Shown piece by piece: positions 16,762-27,649 of a stretch of DNA of 38,084 bases. The stretch covers positions 1 through 38,084 of the forward strand of contig CABXRY010000008.1 of the NCBI GenBank assembly GCA_902514755.1, read 5' to 3'. Below the pieces are notes generated by a model. The model saw only the letters and a program-made list of their open reading frames with translations. It was not told where the DNA came from and did no database searches. Position 1 is the stretch's first letter. Every line of letters starts with the position of its first letter. The position numbers and the translations under genes are program-made. This stretch comes from an uncultured Pelagibacteraceae bacterium (GTDB lineage: Bacteria > Pseudomonadota > Alphaproteobacteria > Pelagibacterales > Pelagibacteraceae).

Positions 16762-19754
16762 GATCTTACTCTCTCCCCTTTTGGATCAACATAATGTGAC
16801 GACACTATTTCAACTGGAATTACTTTATTTTTAAGTGGAGACATGACATACAGTTTTTCCCCAATCATATTTTTTCCATCTTTAAGAATAGCTAATGAAA
16901 ACGGATTATCATATTCAACACTCCAACATGAGGCTGAGATATAACCTAATTTAGGATTTGGTAGCGGAGCATTAGAATCTTTAACTAAATGAGACCCCTC
17001 TGGAATACTAGTTTTTTTGTCTAAAGGAATAACGCCAACAATTTTTTGTCTATCTTCTGAAGTGAATGCTTCTCTAGTTAAAGATCTTTTTCCTATAAAA
17101 TCTTTCTTTTTACTTAATAATCCTTCTAGAGAATTATCATAAGGTATTGTTCTTCCATCAAGTTCTGATCCAGCAACGTGTCCCATTTCAATTCTTAATG
17201 TAGATAATGCCTCTGTTCCATATGGTTGGATTTTAAATTCTTCCCCAATTTCCATAATTTTTTCCCACATAAAATTTCCATAATCAGACTCGACATTCAA
17301 TTCATATGCAAGCTCACCAGAAAATGAAATTCTAAAAATTCTAGCTCTTACTCCAAATAAGTCTCCTTCCATATAACCCATAAAAGGCAATCCTTCATTA
17401 GACACATCTGAATTAGAAAATAATTTCTGTAATAAATCTCTAGATTTAGGTCCAGCAATTGCTGCGCCAGCCCACTGTTCTGTAGTTGAAACTACATTTA
17501 CATTTAAGTCTGGCCATACTAATTGTAAATAATATTCTAAATGAGAGAGAACATTTGCTGCTTGAGCAGTAGTAGTAGTCATATGATAATGATTTTCTGA
17601 AATTCTTGTGGTAGTGCCGTCATCCATCACAATTCCATCCTCTCTTAACATCACACCATATCTTGCTTTACCTACTGGTAACTTCAGCCATGCATTCGTA
17701 TAAACTCTATTCAGTAACTCTGCTGCGTCGGGTCCTTTAATATCTATTTTGCCTAATGTAGTAACATCACAAACACCAACATTTGTTCTTACATTTTTAG
17801 CTTCTCTTTTGGATCCTTCAAATAAAGTTTCATTTCCTTGTTTATAATATCTAGGTCTCAGCCACACACCTGCATCAACAAAAACAGCATTATTTTTTTT
17901 ATGCCAATTGTGCATTGGTGACTTTCTAGTTGGCTTAGAATGTTTTCCGACTTCTCTTCCAACAATTGCACCTATCGAAACAGGTGTATATGGAGGTCTA
18001 AATGTTGTGTGTCCAACTGCCGGGACAACTTTGTTTTCTATTTTTGAAACTAATTGTAAACCGTTAAGATTACTTGTTTTACCTTGGTCTGTTGCCATAC
18101 CAAGGGTAGTGTATCTTTTTACGTGCTCAATTGATCGATACCCCTCTCTAAGAGCAATTTCTATATCTGAAACCGCAACATCATTTTGAAAATCTAAAAA
18201 TCTTTTATAATTTTTTCCTTTTGGTAAAGGAACGCACCAAAATTTATCATGTACTGTCGATTTTTTTTCAATTACATTTGGAAAAGATACTTTATTTTCT
18301 GTGTTTGTGATTTTTTTTGATAATTTGTTACCTGCTTCAAATGAACTTTTTAATGTTTCATCTAGAGTATAAATGCCGTTAGCAGCACCTAATGTTTTTT
18401 CATTTTGTTTAGACTCTCCTGGAATAAATGCATCAATCTCCTCCTTAAATTGAGTTTTATTTCCTGATTGAGAAGCTAAGTGAATTGTTGGAGTCCAAAA
18501 ACCAGAAACACAAATACAATCACATATAATATTTTCTATTTCACCAAGCTGCTCTTTATCATCTGAAATCTTAGCAATATCAGCTGATTTTACTTTTTTG
18601 TATCCTTGAGCAGCTACAACAACATAAGAAAATTTAATATTAATTCCTAAATTTTTCGCTTCATCTACAATTTCTGACTGAGGATCTTTCCTTGTGTCTA
18701 AAATTATCGGATCAACATTATTCTTTTTAAATTCAATTGCAGTCTCATACCCACTGTCATTATTGGTAAAAATTAATGGTTTTTTTCCAACAAGTACTCC
18801 ATAAACTTTAAGATATTCTTTTGCAGCAGATGAAAGCATTACACCTGGTGTATCATTGTTTCCAAATACCAATGGTCTTTCTATTGAACCAGATGAGATT
18901 AAAACTTCTTTTGCTCTTATGTACCAAAGCCTTTGTTTAGGATGAAATATTTTTGTTGATGGTAGATGATCACTTATTCTTTCAGACATCACCAGCATAT
19001 TATGATCATAGTAACCAAATACTTGCGATCTATTTTTAACAGTTACATTTGGCATTTCTTTTAATTCAGAAATAATTCCATCACCCCATTCTTTACCTGT
19101 TTGATTTCCAATATTTACATCGCTGGTTAGTAAAGTTCCTCCAAATCTAGCTTTATCCTCTGCTAAAATTACTCTTGCTCCATTTTTAGCAGCAGCATAT
19201 GCACTTGCTAATCCAGCTGGTCCTGATCCTGCTATTAATAGATCACAATATTCATATTTATGTTCGTATCTTTCTTTGTCATGTTTTATTGATACAGTAC
19301 CTAAGCCTGCAGCTTTTCTGATAAATGGTTCATAAACTTTATACCAAAAGCTTTTGGGCCACATAAAAGTTTTGTAATAAAAACCTGCAGGAAGAAATAT
19401 TCTTAAAAAATTATTTATTGCTCCAATATCAAAATTAACACTTGGCCAACAATTTACACTTTTAGCTTCAAGACCCTCAAAAAGTTCTTGTTCTGTAGCC
19501 TTAACATTTGGTTCTGTTTCGCCATTTCTATATAATTGAACAATCGCATAAGGTTCATCAACTCCTGCACCAAAAAATCCTCTTGGTCTATGATATTTAA
19601 AACTTCTACCAACTAAGTGAACTCCATTAGCTATTAATGCTGAAGCTAAAGTATCTCCTTCATATCCATAATAAATAACTCCATTAAATTTAAATGAAAG
19701 TTTTTTATCTCTATTAATTAACCCAACATCATTTAATCTAAAACTTTGAGACAT
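16758..19754 (-). CDS. soxA: Sarcosine oxidase alpha subunit
   Basis: The protein is 998 aa from ATG 19754. The frame also permits a GTG three bases earlier, but the ATG sits in a TGATG overlap with the soxD stop. Domain order matches SoxA: an N-terminal ferredoxin-like region that lacks cluster cysteines (about 20-100, [23 protein letters not shown]), an NAD-binding Rossmann fold near 176 ([20 protein letters not shown]), and a C-terminal GcvT folate domain from about 620 ([49 protein letters not shown]). The enzyme demethylates sarcosine to glycine, giving 5,10-methylene-THF and H2O2 in the cytoplasm. Confidence 0.95.
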   Translation of the reverse strand: MSQSFRLNDVGLINRDKKLSFKFNGVIYYGYEGDTLASALIANGVHLVGRSFKYHRPRGFFGAGVDEPYAIVQLYRNGETEPNVKATEQELFEGLEAKSVNCWPSVNFDIGAINNFLRIFLPAGFYYKTFMWPKSFWYKVYEPFIRKAAGLGTVSIKHDKERYEHKYEYCDLLIAGSGPAGLASAYAAAKNGARVILAEDKARFGGTLLTSDVNIGNQTGKEWGDGIISELKEMPNVTVKNRSQVFGYYDHNMLVMSERISDHLPSTKIFHPKQRLWYIRAKEVLISSGSIERPLVFGNNDTPGVMLSSAAKEYLKVYGVLVGKKPLIFTNNDSGYETAIEFKKNNVDPIILDTRKDPQSEIVDEAKNLGINIKFSYVVVAAQGYKKVKSADIAKISDDKEQLGEIENIICDCICVSGFWTPTIHLASQSGNKTQFKEEIDAFIPGESKQNEKTLGAANGIYTLDETLKSSFEAGNKLSKKITNTENKVSFPNVIEKKSTVHDKFWCVPLPKGKNYKRFLDFQNDVAVSDIEIALREGYRSIEHVKRYTTLGMATDQGKTSNLNGLQLVSKIENKVVPAVGHTTFRPPYTPVSIGAIVGREVGKHSKPTRKSPMHNWHKKNNAVFVDAGVWLRPRYYKQGNETLFEGSKREAKNVRTNVGVCDVTTLGKIDIKGPDAAELLNRVYTNAWLKLPVGKARYGVMLREDGIVMDDGTTTRISENHYHMTTTTAQAANVLSHLEYYLQLVWPDLNVNVVSTTEQWAGAAIAGPKSRDLLQKLFSNSDVSNEGLPFMGYMEGDLFGVRARIFRISFSGELAYELNVESDYGNFMWEKIMEIGEEFKIQPYGTEALSTLRIEMGHVAGSELDGRTIPYDNSLEGLLSKKKDFIGKRSLTREAFTSEDRQKIVGVIPLDKKTSIPEGSHLVKDSNAPLPNPKLGYISASCWSVEYDNPFSLAILKDGKNMIGEKLYVMSPLKNKVIPVEIVSSHYVDPKGERVRS

Positions 19755-20023
19755 CACAAAATTTCCTCATAAGCTTTTAATGTATTAAAAATCTCATGGG
19801 TAGCTGTGTCTCTTTCAACTTTTATCCATTGTCTACATCCAGATATATGTTGCCATAATTCCCAATGTTTTCCTCTCAAGCTTTTTCTATTGTAAACAAA
19901 ATTATCCCAGTCTTGATTTGATATTTCTTTGTTTAACTCTGGCCTTTTTACGCTCGCGTCACCACCATAAGAAAATTCATTTTGTGATCTCATTCCACAA
20001 TGTGGGCACATAATATAGAGCAT
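19754..20023 (-). CDS. soxD: Sarcosine oxidase delta subunit
   Basis: The 89-aa subunit has the SoxD zinc site: Cys6 and Cys9 in MCPHCGM, with His59 and Cys63 in WQHISGCRQWI. FSYGGDASVKRP is also characteristic. The annotated ATG directly follows the soxB stop (TAAATG); the second Met, four codons in, is an alternative start. Small zinc-binding SoxD packs against alpha in the heterotetramer. It lies between soxB and soxA, the usual order. Confidence 0.95.
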   Translation of the reverse strand: MLYIMCPHCGMRSQNEFSYGGDASVKRPELNKEISNQDWDNFVYNRKSLRGKHWELWQHISGCRQWIKVERDTATHEIFNTLKAYEEIL

Positions 20024-21280
20024 TTATGAGATCCAAGTTTTTGTACCGAGACCTTTTTCATCCAACAAATGGCCTGTATTAAATCTGTTAAGACTGTATC
20101 CTGAATTTAATTCATGAACTCTATCTTGAGCAATGGTGTGTGCGAATGTCCAGCCTGATGCTGGAGTAGCTTTGAAACCACCATAGCACCAACCACAATT
20201 TAAATACAGTCCTTTAATATGGGTTTTGTCAATAATTGGTGAACCATCCATTGACATATCCATAATCCCACCCCAAGTTCTAAGCATTTTTAATTTACTT
20301 AAAAAAGGCATCATCGCAATTCCTTCAGTAAGTACATGTTGCAGTGTTGGCAAATTTCCTCGTTGTGCATAACTATTATAACCATCTAAGTCACCACCCA
20401 TTACCATTTCACCTTTATCAGATTGGCTTATATAAAAATGTCCTGCACCAAATGTAACAACACCATCCAAGACTGGTTTTACTGGTTCTGAAACACACGC
20501 TTGTAAAAGATGTGTTTCAATTGGTAGTGTCATGTTTAATTTTTCAGCTAAAATATTTGTGCTACCTGCAACACATAATCCAATTTTTTTAGCTTTGATA
20601 TCACCTCGAGATGTCCTAACTCCATTTATTTTTCCACTCGAAACATCAAAACCAATTACTTCACAATTTTGAATAATATCAACTCCCATTGAGTCTGCTT
20701 GTCGAGCATATCCCCATGCAACAGCATCGTGTCTTGCTGTTCCTGCGCTCGGTTGCATTAAACCACCAAAGATTGGAAAACGAACATTTTCTGAAAAGTC
20801 TGCCATTGGAATAATTTCTCTAACCTGTTCTCTATTTAAAAGAACTGCATCAATGCCATTTAATCTCATAGAATTACCTCTTCTTGCGTAAACATTCATT
20901 TGAGCATCTGAATGTGCAAGGTTGATAATTCCTCTTGGTGAAAACATTACATTATAATTTAAATCCTGACTCATCTTTCGCCATAGATCCATTCCAAATT
21001 CACTAAACAATGCATTATCGTCGTGCATATAGTTTGATCTTATGATGGTTGTATTTCGTCCTACATTTCCACCACCAATCCAACCTTTTTCAATAATTGC
21101 TACATTGGTAATATTATGTTCCTTAGCTAGATAATAAGCTGTAGCTAAACCATGGCCTCCACCACCAATAATAACTACATCATACTCTTTTTTTGGAGTT
21201 GGATCTTTCCAAGCTAAATCCCAATTTTGATGATTAGAGAAAGCATTTTTAACCAAATTAAAAATAGAATATTTTTGCAT
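20024..21280 (-). CDS. soxB: Sarcosine oxidase beta subunit
   Basis: The 418-aa FAD protein carries the dinucleotide-binding motif VVIIGGGGHGLATAYYLAKEH (about 35-55), followed by GGGNVGRNTTIIRSNYMHD, a SoxB signature. It also has the active-site region LLQACVSEPVKPVL and FGAGHFYISQ, and closes with LYLNCGWCYGGFKATPASGW. SoxB holds the catalytic flavins that oxidise sarcosine. It heads the soxBDAG operon, with fhs diverging from its promoter region. No Shine-Dalgarno is evident before the ATG at 21280. Confidence 0.95.
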   Translation of the reverse strand: MQKYSIFNLVKNAFSNHQNWDLAWKDPTPKKEYDVVIIGGGGHGLATAYYLAKEHNITNVAIIEKGWIGGGNVGRNTTIIRSNYMHDDNALFSEFGMDLWRKMSQDLNYNVMFSPRGIINLAHSDAQMNVYARRGNSMRLNGIDAVLLNREQVREIIPMADFSENVRFPIFGGLMQPSAGTARHDAVAWGYARQADSMGVDIIQNCEVIGFDVSSGKINGVRTSRGDIKAKKIGLCVAGSTNILAEKLNMTLPIETHLLQACVSEPVKPVLDGVVTFGAGHFYISQSDKGEMVMGGDLDGYNSYAQRGNLPTLQHVLTEGIAMMPFLSKLKMLRTWGGIMDMSMDGSPIIDKTHIKGLYLNCGWCYGGFKATPASGWTFAHTIAQDRVHELNSGYSLNRFNTGHLLDEKGLGTKTWIS

Positions 21281-21408
21281 AACTGAATTTTATATAAAAG
21301 AATATAAATAGTTCTTATTTTTTTTATATATAATTTTTAGAAGTTTCCAAAGATGTTAAAAAAGGATAAGAAGTCCTCAAGAAAAATTTATAACGCATAG
21401 GATTTATA

Positions 21409-23094
21409 ATGAGCGATGTGAAGTCAGATATTCAAATAGCAAGGGAAGCTAAAATGCAACCAATTAAAGACATTTTGGCTCAGATTAATGTGCCAGACCA
21501 AAGTGAAACATTCAGTCCTATGGGTCGACATATCGCAAAAATTAACTTGGGATACCTAGATACTTTAAAAGATAAACCAGATGGTAAATTAATCTTGGTT
21601 ACTGCAATTACACCAACTCCTGCTGGAGAAGGTAAAACTACTACCTCTGTTGGATTAAGTGATGGGCTTAATAAAATTGGTAAAAAGTCAATAGTTTGTT
21701 TAAGAGAGCCAAGTCTTGGGCCATCTTTTGGAATGAAAGGTGGTGCAGCTGGTGGTGGTTATGCTCAAGTTGTTCCAATGGAACAAATTAATTTACATTT
21801 TACAGGTGATTTTCATGCAATAACTTCGGCGCATAATTTACTTTCAGCTTTAATAGATAATCATATCTATTGGGGGAATAAACTTAACATAGATATTAGA
21901 AGAGTTGTGTGGAAAAGAGTCATGGATATGAATGATAGATCATTAAGATCTATTGTTGTTGATTTAGGTGGTGTCGCAAATGGTTATCCAAGACAAGATG
22001 GATTTGATATAACTGTCGCCTCTGAAATCATGGCTATATTTTGTTTAGCTACAGATTTACAGGATTTAGAAAAAAGAATTGGAAATATTACAGTTGCATA
22101 TACTAGAGATAAAAAAGCTATCTATGCCAAAGATTTAAATGCTCAAGGTCCAATGACCGTGCTTTTAAAAGAAGCGATTAGGCCTAATGTCACTCAAACT
22201 TTAGAAAATAATCCAGCCATTATTCATGGTGGGCCGTTTGCAAATATAGCTCATGGATGTAATTCAGTTATAGCAACGAAAGCTGGTTTAAAATTATCAG
22301 ATTATGTTGTAACTGAAGCAGGATTTGGTGCTGATCTTGGTGCAGAAAAATTTTTGGATATTAAATGTAGAAAATCTGGAATCAAACCAGATTGTGTAGT
22401 TATTGTTGCAACGATAAGAGCACTTAAGATGCATGGAGGAGTTGCAAAAGACGATTTAAAAAAAGAAGATACTGAAGCATTAAAAAAAGGATTAATTAAT
22501 TTAGAAAGACATATTAATAATACAAGAAAATTTGGTCTTCCAGTAACTATTGCTGTAAATCATTTCATTACTGATACAGATAATGAAATGAATGCGCTAC
22601 TCGATTTTTGTAAAACTCAAGGAGTAAAAGCCTCAAAATGTACACATTGGTCTCACGGTGGAGAAGGAGCAAAAGAGTTAGCAAAAAATGTAGTTGAAAT
22701 TTGTGAGGAAAATAAAGATACATTTAAATACTTATATGAAGATAAGTTATCATTATTTAAAAAAATAGAAAAAATTGCTCAAGAAATTTATCACGCAAGT
22801 GATGTAGTTGCTGATATTAAAATTAGACAACAGCTAAAAGATTTTGAAGAGAAAGGTTATGGTAAGCTTCCAGTATGTATTGCTAAAACTCAATATAGTT
22901 TTTCAACAGATCCAAATTTAAAAGGAGCACCAACTGGTCATGTTTTGCCAGTTAGAGAAGTAAGGTTGTCATCAGGTGCTGAATTTATTGTTGTTGTATG
23001 TGGAGAAATAATGACGATGCCAGGATTGCCAAGAGTGCCAGCAGCGGATTCTATTAAGTTAAATAAAGATGGAGAGATAGAGGGCTTATTTTAA
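21409..23094 (+). CDS. fhs: Formate-tetrahydrofolate ligase
   Basis: The 561-aa protein has the Fhs P-loop [20 protein letters not shown] starting near residue 69. Other signatures are [39 protein letters not shown] and [21 protein letters not shown]. It joins formate and THF with ATP to give 10-formyl-THF, or runs in reverse to recover ATP when folate C1 units are oxidised. The latter fits a cell fed with methylated substrates. An AGGA Shine-Dalgarno lies 8 nt before ATG 21409. The 128-bp divergent spacer contains TATAAT at 21329-21334 without a clear -35. It converges with the amidotransferase, 4 nt apart. Confidence 0.97.
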   Translation: MSDVKSDIQIAREAKMQPIKDILAQINVPDQSETFSPMGRHIAKINLGYLDTLKDKPDGKLILVTAITPTPAGEGKTTTSVGLSDGLNKIGKKSIVCLREPSLGPSFGMKGGAAGGGYAQVVPMEQINLHFTGDFHAITSAHNLLSALIDNHIYWGNKLNIDIRRVVWKRVMDMNDRSLRSIVVDLGGVANGYPRQDGFDITVASEIMAIFCLATDLQDLEKRIGNITVAYTRDKKAIYAKDLNAQGPMTVLLKEAIRPNVTQTLENNPAIIHGGPFANIAHGCNSVIATKAGLKLSDYVVTEAGFGADLGAEKFLDIKCRKSGIKPDCVVIVATIRALKMHGGVAKDDLKKEDTEALKKGLINLERHINNTRKFGLPVTIAVNHFITDTDNEMNALLDFCKTQGVKASKCTHWSHGGEGAKELAKNVVEICEENKDTFKYLYEDKLSLFKKIEKIAQEIYHASDVVADIKIRQQLKDFEEKGYGKLPVCIAKTQYSFSTDPNLKGAPTGHVLPVREVRLSSGAEFIVVVCGEIMTMPGLPRVPAADSIKLNKDGEIEGLF

Positions 23095-23098
23095 TGGA

Positions 23099-23881
23099 TT
23101 AAGCTATAAAATCTAACCAGTTTTTTAACTCTCTCATTCTAGACTCTTTTTTGGTAATTTTATCTTCATTTTCAATCATTGAAATATGAGACTCTAAATC
23201 TTTCTCATCTAAAAATGATTTATTTTCAAGAAGTCTTTCTCTTCTAAATTTTATTAAAGTAATCATTTTTTCATAAGTGATTTCAGGGTGATATTGTATG
23301 CCCCAAATTTTACTAAACTCTGTTTCAAAATTTAAAGCCATTACATTATTCACTTTATTTGATGATAATAAAATTGCGTTATTGGGTATAGTTACTACTT
23401 CATCATAATTAAAAGCTGGTGTGTTAAAGATTTTGTCTTTATCTTTATATATTGGGTGATTTAATCCATCTGGATTAATTACTATTTCATGAGCTATTCC
23501 TCTATGAGCTCCGTTTTTACCTCTATTTACCACTCCACCTGCGGCTGTCACAGCAACTTGCATTCCCCAACAAATTGCAAGAATATTTTTAATTCTTTTT
23601 TGACATTCTTTCATAAATTCAATTTGTCTTCTAATCTCTTTAGTATCGCTATAGATATTAAGGCTACTGCCACCCCAAATTAGACCCTCATACTTATTTA
23701 AGTCTTTAACTTTATCAAAAATATCTTTATCAGAAGATGGATTTACCGAGTCAATTTCAAGATTATTTGTATAATAGCTTATGCTTTCTTGAAGACTCTC
23801 TGTATGTGTTTTAATTCCATTTTTAGTAAATTCTTGATTTGCTTCTTTTAAATTACCTTCAACAAGTAAAATTTTTTTCAT
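23099..23881 (-). CDS. Class I glutamine amidotransferase-like protein
   Basis: The 260-aa protein keeps the class I glutaminase triad: Cys104 in ILAICWGMQVA, and His198 and Glu200 in IWGIQYHPEIT. It resembles the GMP synthase-like stand-alone amidotransferases, which hydrolyse glutamine or a gamma-glutamyl compound. Its ATG overlaps the alcohol dehydrogenase stop by 4 nt, so it is part of the glpK operon. Given the methylamine context, a gamma-glutamyl-alkylamide hydrolase is an attractive guess, but the sequence does not prove it. Confidence 0.75.
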   Translation of the reverse strand: MKKILLVEGNLKEANQEFTKNGIKTHTESLQESISYYTNNLEIDSVNPSSDKDIFDKVKDLNKYEGLIWGGSSLNIYSDTKEIRRQIEFMKECQKRIKNILAICWGMQVAVTAAGGVVNRGKNGAHRGIAHEIVINPDGLNHPIYKDKDKIFNTPAFNYDEVVTIPNNAILLSSNKVNNVMALNFETEFSKIWGIQYHPEITYEKMITLIKFRRERLLENKSFLDEKDLESHISMIENEDKITKKESRMRELKNWLDFIA

Positions 23882-25038
23882 AAAAATAATTCTCCAGTAA
23901 TACTATGTTGATATAAAGTTTTCATTTCAGCTACAGTTAATTTCTTTGGATTACTATTTGTTGAAGGATCAGCATATGCCATTTCTGATAATTTATCCAA
24001 ATCAATTTTATCTTTTTCAACTATTTCTGAAAGTGTATGAGGAATATTAAATTCTTTTCTAAGATCCAAAATCCATTGAAGAAATTTATCAAAAGATTTT
24101 TCTAAACCTAGATAATCACACGCAGATATAATTTTTTCAGAAATTTCTGTTCTATTAAAAGTTAATACGTATGGCATAAATATAGCATTTGATAAACCAT
24201 GATGAACATTAAATTGAGCATTTACAGGATGACTTAAGGAATGAATTGCACCCAATCCTTTTTGAAATGCTGTAGATCCCATGCTGGCTGCTGCTAACAT
24301 TTCTAATCTAGCATTAATATTCTTTCCATTCTTAAAGGCTTCAATTAAAGAATTTTTAACTAATCTCATGCCCTCTAATGCAATTCCATCTGCCATGGGA
24401 TGAAAACCAGGTGCACAAAATGCTTCCAAGTTATGAGCTAAAGCATCCATTCCTGTTGCAGCAGTAATTCTTGGTGAAAGATCTAAAGTCAATATAGGAT
24501 CAAGTATCACTATTGTGGGCATAAATTTTGGATGAAATATTATTTTTTTAACACCTGTTTCCTCATTAATTATTGCTGATGCTCTTCCTGTTTCTGATCC
24601 TGTTCCAGCTGTTGTAGGTATTGCGATAATTGGAGAAATCTTACTTTCTTCTGCTCTTTTCCAATAGTCTCCAATATCCTCAAAATCCCATATAGGTCTT
24701 GTTTGTCCACACATAAACGCAATAGCTTTACCAACATCTAAAGCACTTCCTCCACCAAACGCTATAACACCATCACATGAACTATTATTATAAATTTTTA
24801 CTCCCTCAGTAATATTTTTACCTTTTGGATTTCCTGCAAAATCAGAAAAAATATCTAATTTATCAAATCTATTTTTAAGATTTGCAATAATTTCTTCGGT
24901 CATAGGTAAGGACACAAGATCTTTATCAGTTACAAATAATGGATTACTTATTTTTGATATATTGCAAGCTTCTATTACATCTGAAGATCTTCCTTCACCA
25001 ACCCAAACATTTGTTGGATAATTCCAATTTGATTTCAT
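23878..25038 (-). CDS. Iron-containing alcohol dehydrogenase
   Basis: The 386-aa group III alcohol dehydrogenase has the NAD-binding GGGSALDVGKA at 95-105. All four metal ligands are present: Asp198 and His202 (TGMDALAHNLEAF), His266 (GAIHSLSHP) and His280 (NVHHGLSNA). TAGTGSETGRASAI is the usual middle motif. It oxidises an alcohol or reduces an aldehyde with NAD(P). It abuts gpsA (stop 25039) and overlaps the amidotransferase. Iron ADHs in SAR11 have been discussed as alcohol oxidisers. Here its glycerol-operon context suggests glycerol, glyceraldehyde or a C3 alcohol, but methanol or ethanol are possible. Confidence 0.85.
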   Translation of the reverse strand: MKSNWNYPTNVWVGEGRSSDVIEACNISKISNPLFVTDKDLVSLPMTEEIIANLKNRFDKLDIFSDFAGNPKGKNITEGVKIYNNSSCDGVIAFGGGSALDVGKAIAFMCGQTRPIWDFEDIGDYWKRAEESKISPIIAIPTTAGTGSETGRASAIINEETGVKKIIFHPKFMPTIVILDPILTLDLSPRITAATGMDALAHNLEAFCAPGFHPMADGIALEGMRLVKNSLIEAFKNGKNINARLEMLAAASMGSTAFQKGLGAIHSLSHPVNAQFNVHHGLSNAIFMPYVLTFNRTEISEKIISACDYLGLEKSFDKFLQWILDLRKEFNIPHTLSEIVEKDKIDLDKLSEMAYADPSTNSNPKKLTVAEMKTLYQHSITGELFL

Positions 25039-26067
25039 TCACCAATTAATTTCTAATTTTTTATTTTCACAAATTGTTTGCAGCATACTAAACATAAGTG
25101 GAAAATGTTGTAGATTTAAATCTTGTAAAATTTTTGGTCCAATTTCTATTGCTAACTGTGCACCTTCAACTGTAATATCTTTCATAAATTTTTCTTTTAC
25201 ATCATTATATAAATATCCTTCTCCTAAATATTTTCCCATCAAACTATTTCTGCCTCCAATAGCACTAACGTATAAATCTCCAAGACCAGATAAACCATAT
25301 ACGGTTTCTGGTTTGCCTCCATAATGAGACACAAATTCAACCATCTCTGAAATAGATCTATGAATTAGAGATGCTGCTGTATTTAAAAAAAATTTAGATT
25401 GAATTTCTTTTGGGGCCTTAGAATTACTTAATCCTTCAGATGCACCAATTAACATAGAATAAATATTTTTAATCGCACCTGATAACTCCACTCCTTTAAT
25501 ATCCTCTGATATTTCAGTATAATAATAATTTGTAGAAATAATTCCTTTTAATAATTGAGCTTCTTTAACTTTTTGATTTGCAATAATTGTTCCTGTTCTC
25601 ATCTTGTTTGCTAAACCAGCTGCCAAACAAGGTCCTTTGATAGCTGAAATATTAATTTCGGTATGACTATCTTTACTTAAGAGGGTTCTAATTTTGTCTG
25701 AAAGTGTAGTAAGTTCGTTATCAAATATTGATAAACCTTTTGTTAATAAAATAATTGGTATACCTTTTTTATATTTTTTTGATATTTGTTGAACAAACCA
25801 CTCTATCCCTATTGAACTTACACCACATACTATAATATCTGGTTCATTTTTTAAGATAGTTTGTAATTTTTCAAATTTTTCAAATTTAATTTTATTAGAT
25901 AGTTTAGTTTTTAAAGCTGGATGAATTTGATCATTAGATTTTATCTTTTCTATTAAATCATTTTCTAAATGAGTTCCTACAATTGTTACATCATTTTTGT
26001 TATCAGCACAGGGTACTGCAAAAGCAGATCCCATTGCACCAGCACCAATAATAATTATATTTTTCAT
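25039..26067 (-). CDS. gpsA: NAD(P)-dependent glycerol-3-phosphate dehydrogenase, GpsA type
   Basis: The 342-aa protein begins with the Rossmann motif IIIIGAGAMGSAFAVPCADN. It carries SAIKGPCLAAGLANK and GVELSGAIKNIYSMLIGASEG, where the Lys in AIKN matches the catalytic lysine of the family, and the late AQLAIEIGPK region. It interconverts sn-glycerol 3-phosphate and dihydroxyacetone phosphate in the cytoplasm. It lies 9 nt after glpK and directly before the alcohol dehydrogenase. That setting favours glycerol use rather than, or besides, phospholipid precursor supply. It looks somewhat divergent from housekeeping GpsA, so a second copy elsewhere is possible. Confidence 0.8.
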   Translation of the reverse strand: MKNIIIIGAGAMGSAFAVPCADNKNDVTIVGTHLENDLIEKIKSNDQIHPALKTKLSNKIKFEKFEKLQTILKNEPDIIVCGVSSIGIEWFVQQISKKYKKGIPIILLTKGLSIFDNELTTLSDKIRTLLSKDSHTEINISAIKGPCLAAGLANKMRTGTIIANQKVKEAQLLKGIISTNYYYTEISEDIKGVELSGAIKNIYSMLIGASEGLSNSKAPKEIQSKFFLNTAASLIHRSISEMVEFVSHYGGKPETVYGLSGLGDLYVSAIGGRNSLMGKYLGEGYLYNDVKEKFMKDITVEGAQLAIEIGPKILQDLNLQHFPLMFSMLQTICENKKLEINW

Positions 26068-26076
26068 AAGCTATAA

Positions 26077-27555
26077 TCAAGCTAGAGTTTTTCTAATTGC
26101 TTGTCGCCACCCTTGCAATAGGTTATTTCTTAGTTTTTGGCTGATTTTTGGTTTAAAAATTGCATCTTTTTTCCATTTATTTTTTATTTCATTAAGAGAT
26201 TTAATCTCACCCAATTGATAAGCAGCAAAGAAAGCTGCTCCAAGAGCTGTGGTTTCCTTAATTGCTGGTCTTAATATATGGGTATTTAAAATATCTGATA
26301 AAAATTGTGCTAACCAATTATTTGCTACCATCCCTCCATCAACTTTAATTATTTTGGTTTTTGACCCATCGTTTCTCATAGCTTCAAATAAATCATAGCT
26401 TTGATAAGCAACTGACTCCACAACAGCTCTAACTAAATTTTTCCAATCTGAGTTTCTTGTTAATCCTGTTATAATTCCTCTAGACCTTGAATTCCAATAA
26501 GGAGCTCCCAAGCCTGTGAATGCTGGCACAACATAAATTCCATCATTACTTTTTTTTGATTTTGCGATTTTTTCTGTGTCATAAGCGTTATCTATCAATT
26601 TAATTTTATCTCTTAACCATTGAATGCCTGCACCAGCAATGAAGATTGAACCTTCTAAAGCATATGTATTTTTATTTTTTAATTGATAACAAATTGTAGT
26701 TAATAGTTTATTCTTTGATAAAATTTTCTTATTTCCAGTATTCATTATTGCAAAAGCGCCTGTTCCATATGTGCATTTAACAGAACCTTTTTGAAAGCAA
26801 GCCTGACCTACAGCTGCAGCTTGTTGATCACCTAAAACTGCATTAATTGGAATTTCTTGTCCTAAAATTTTTTTAGAAGTTGTTCCAAAATAATCAGCAG
26901 AATTTTTAACTTCTGGTAAAATTGATTTAGGTATACCTATTTTTTTTAATATTTCATCATCCCACTTATTAGAATTAATATTATACATTAAAGTTCTGCT
27001 AGCATTAGTTGCATCAGTTAAATGTCTCTTTCTATTTGTTAATCGCCATATTAAAAAAGTATCTATAGTTCCAAACATCAATTGATTATTTTTTAAAAGT
27101 TTTTTTGTTGATGAAATATTGTTAAGAATCCACTTAATTTTTGTTGCAGAAAAATATGGATCAATAAATAGTCCAGTTTTTTTCCTAAATAAATTTTCTA
27201 ATTTTCTTTTTTTTAGATTTTGACAAATTGAATATGTTCTTCTATCTTGCCAAACAATTGCGTTGTAAACTGGTTTGCCAGTATTCTTGTTCCAAAGTAT
27301 TGTCGTCTCTCTCTGATTTGTTATTCCTATTGTAATAATTTTAGCTTTAATATTGATACTTTTTTTAATTACATCTTTTATTGATTTTAAAGTTACTCTC
27401 CAAATTTCCTCTGGGTCATGCTCAACCCAGCCTAGATTTGGAAATATTTGTTTAAATTCGTACTGTGATGAAAAAATTTTTTTTCCATTAAGATCAAACA
27501 AAATTGATCTCGATGATGTCGTTCCTTGGTCTATAGATAGTATTAATTTTTTCAA
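26077..27555 (-). CDS. glpK: Glycerol kinase
   Basis: The 492-aa FGGY kinase has the ATP motif SIDQGTTSSRSILF and glycerol-contact segments like those of E. coli GlpK: NQRETT (Arg-Glu), IVWQDRRT, DPYFSATKIKWIL and AVLGDQQAA (Asp-Gln). It phosphorylates glycerol to glycerol 3-phosphate for the downstream dehydrogenase. The start is TTG at 27555, with a GTGAG Shine-Dalgarno-like tract just upstream and no nearby ATG in frame. No glycerol facilitator gene is visible. It diverges from tmm over 94 bp. Confidence 0.95.
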   Translation of the reverse strand: MKKLILSIDQGTTSSRSILFDLNGKKIFSSQYEFKQIFPNLGWVEHDPEEIWRVTLKSIKDVIKKSINIKAKIITIGITNQRETTILWNKNTGKPVYNAIVWQDRRTYSICQNLKKRKLENLFRKKTGLFIDPYFSATKIKWILNNISSTKKLLKNNQLMFGTIDTFLIWRLTNRKRHLTDATNASRTLMYNINSNKWDDEILKKIGIPKSILPEVKNSADYFGTTSKKILGQEIPINAVLGDQQAAAVGQACFQKGSVKCTYGTGAFAIMNTGNKKILSKNKLLTTICYQLKNKNTYALEGSIFIAGAGIQWLRDKIKLIDNAYDTEKIAKSKKSNDGIYVVPAFTGLGAPYWNSRSRGIITGLTRNSDWKNLVRAVVESVAYQSYDLFEAMRNDGSKTKIIKVDGGMVANNWLAQFLSDILNTHILRPAIKETTALGAAFFAAYQLGEIKSLNEIKNKWKKDAIFKPKISQKLRNNLLQGWRQAIRKTLA

Positions 27556-27649
27556 AAATTCTCACTTCAATTTGATATTTTTTCATTGTAATTTTTGGAA
27601 AATTATTAGTAAAGTATATTAATTAAATTTTATACCGGAGAAATTATTA

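Noticed and set aside
17908..18189. 93-aa plus-strand frame inside soxA
   Set aside because: It is antisense to a well-conserved SoxA region and shows no start signal or recognisable domain.
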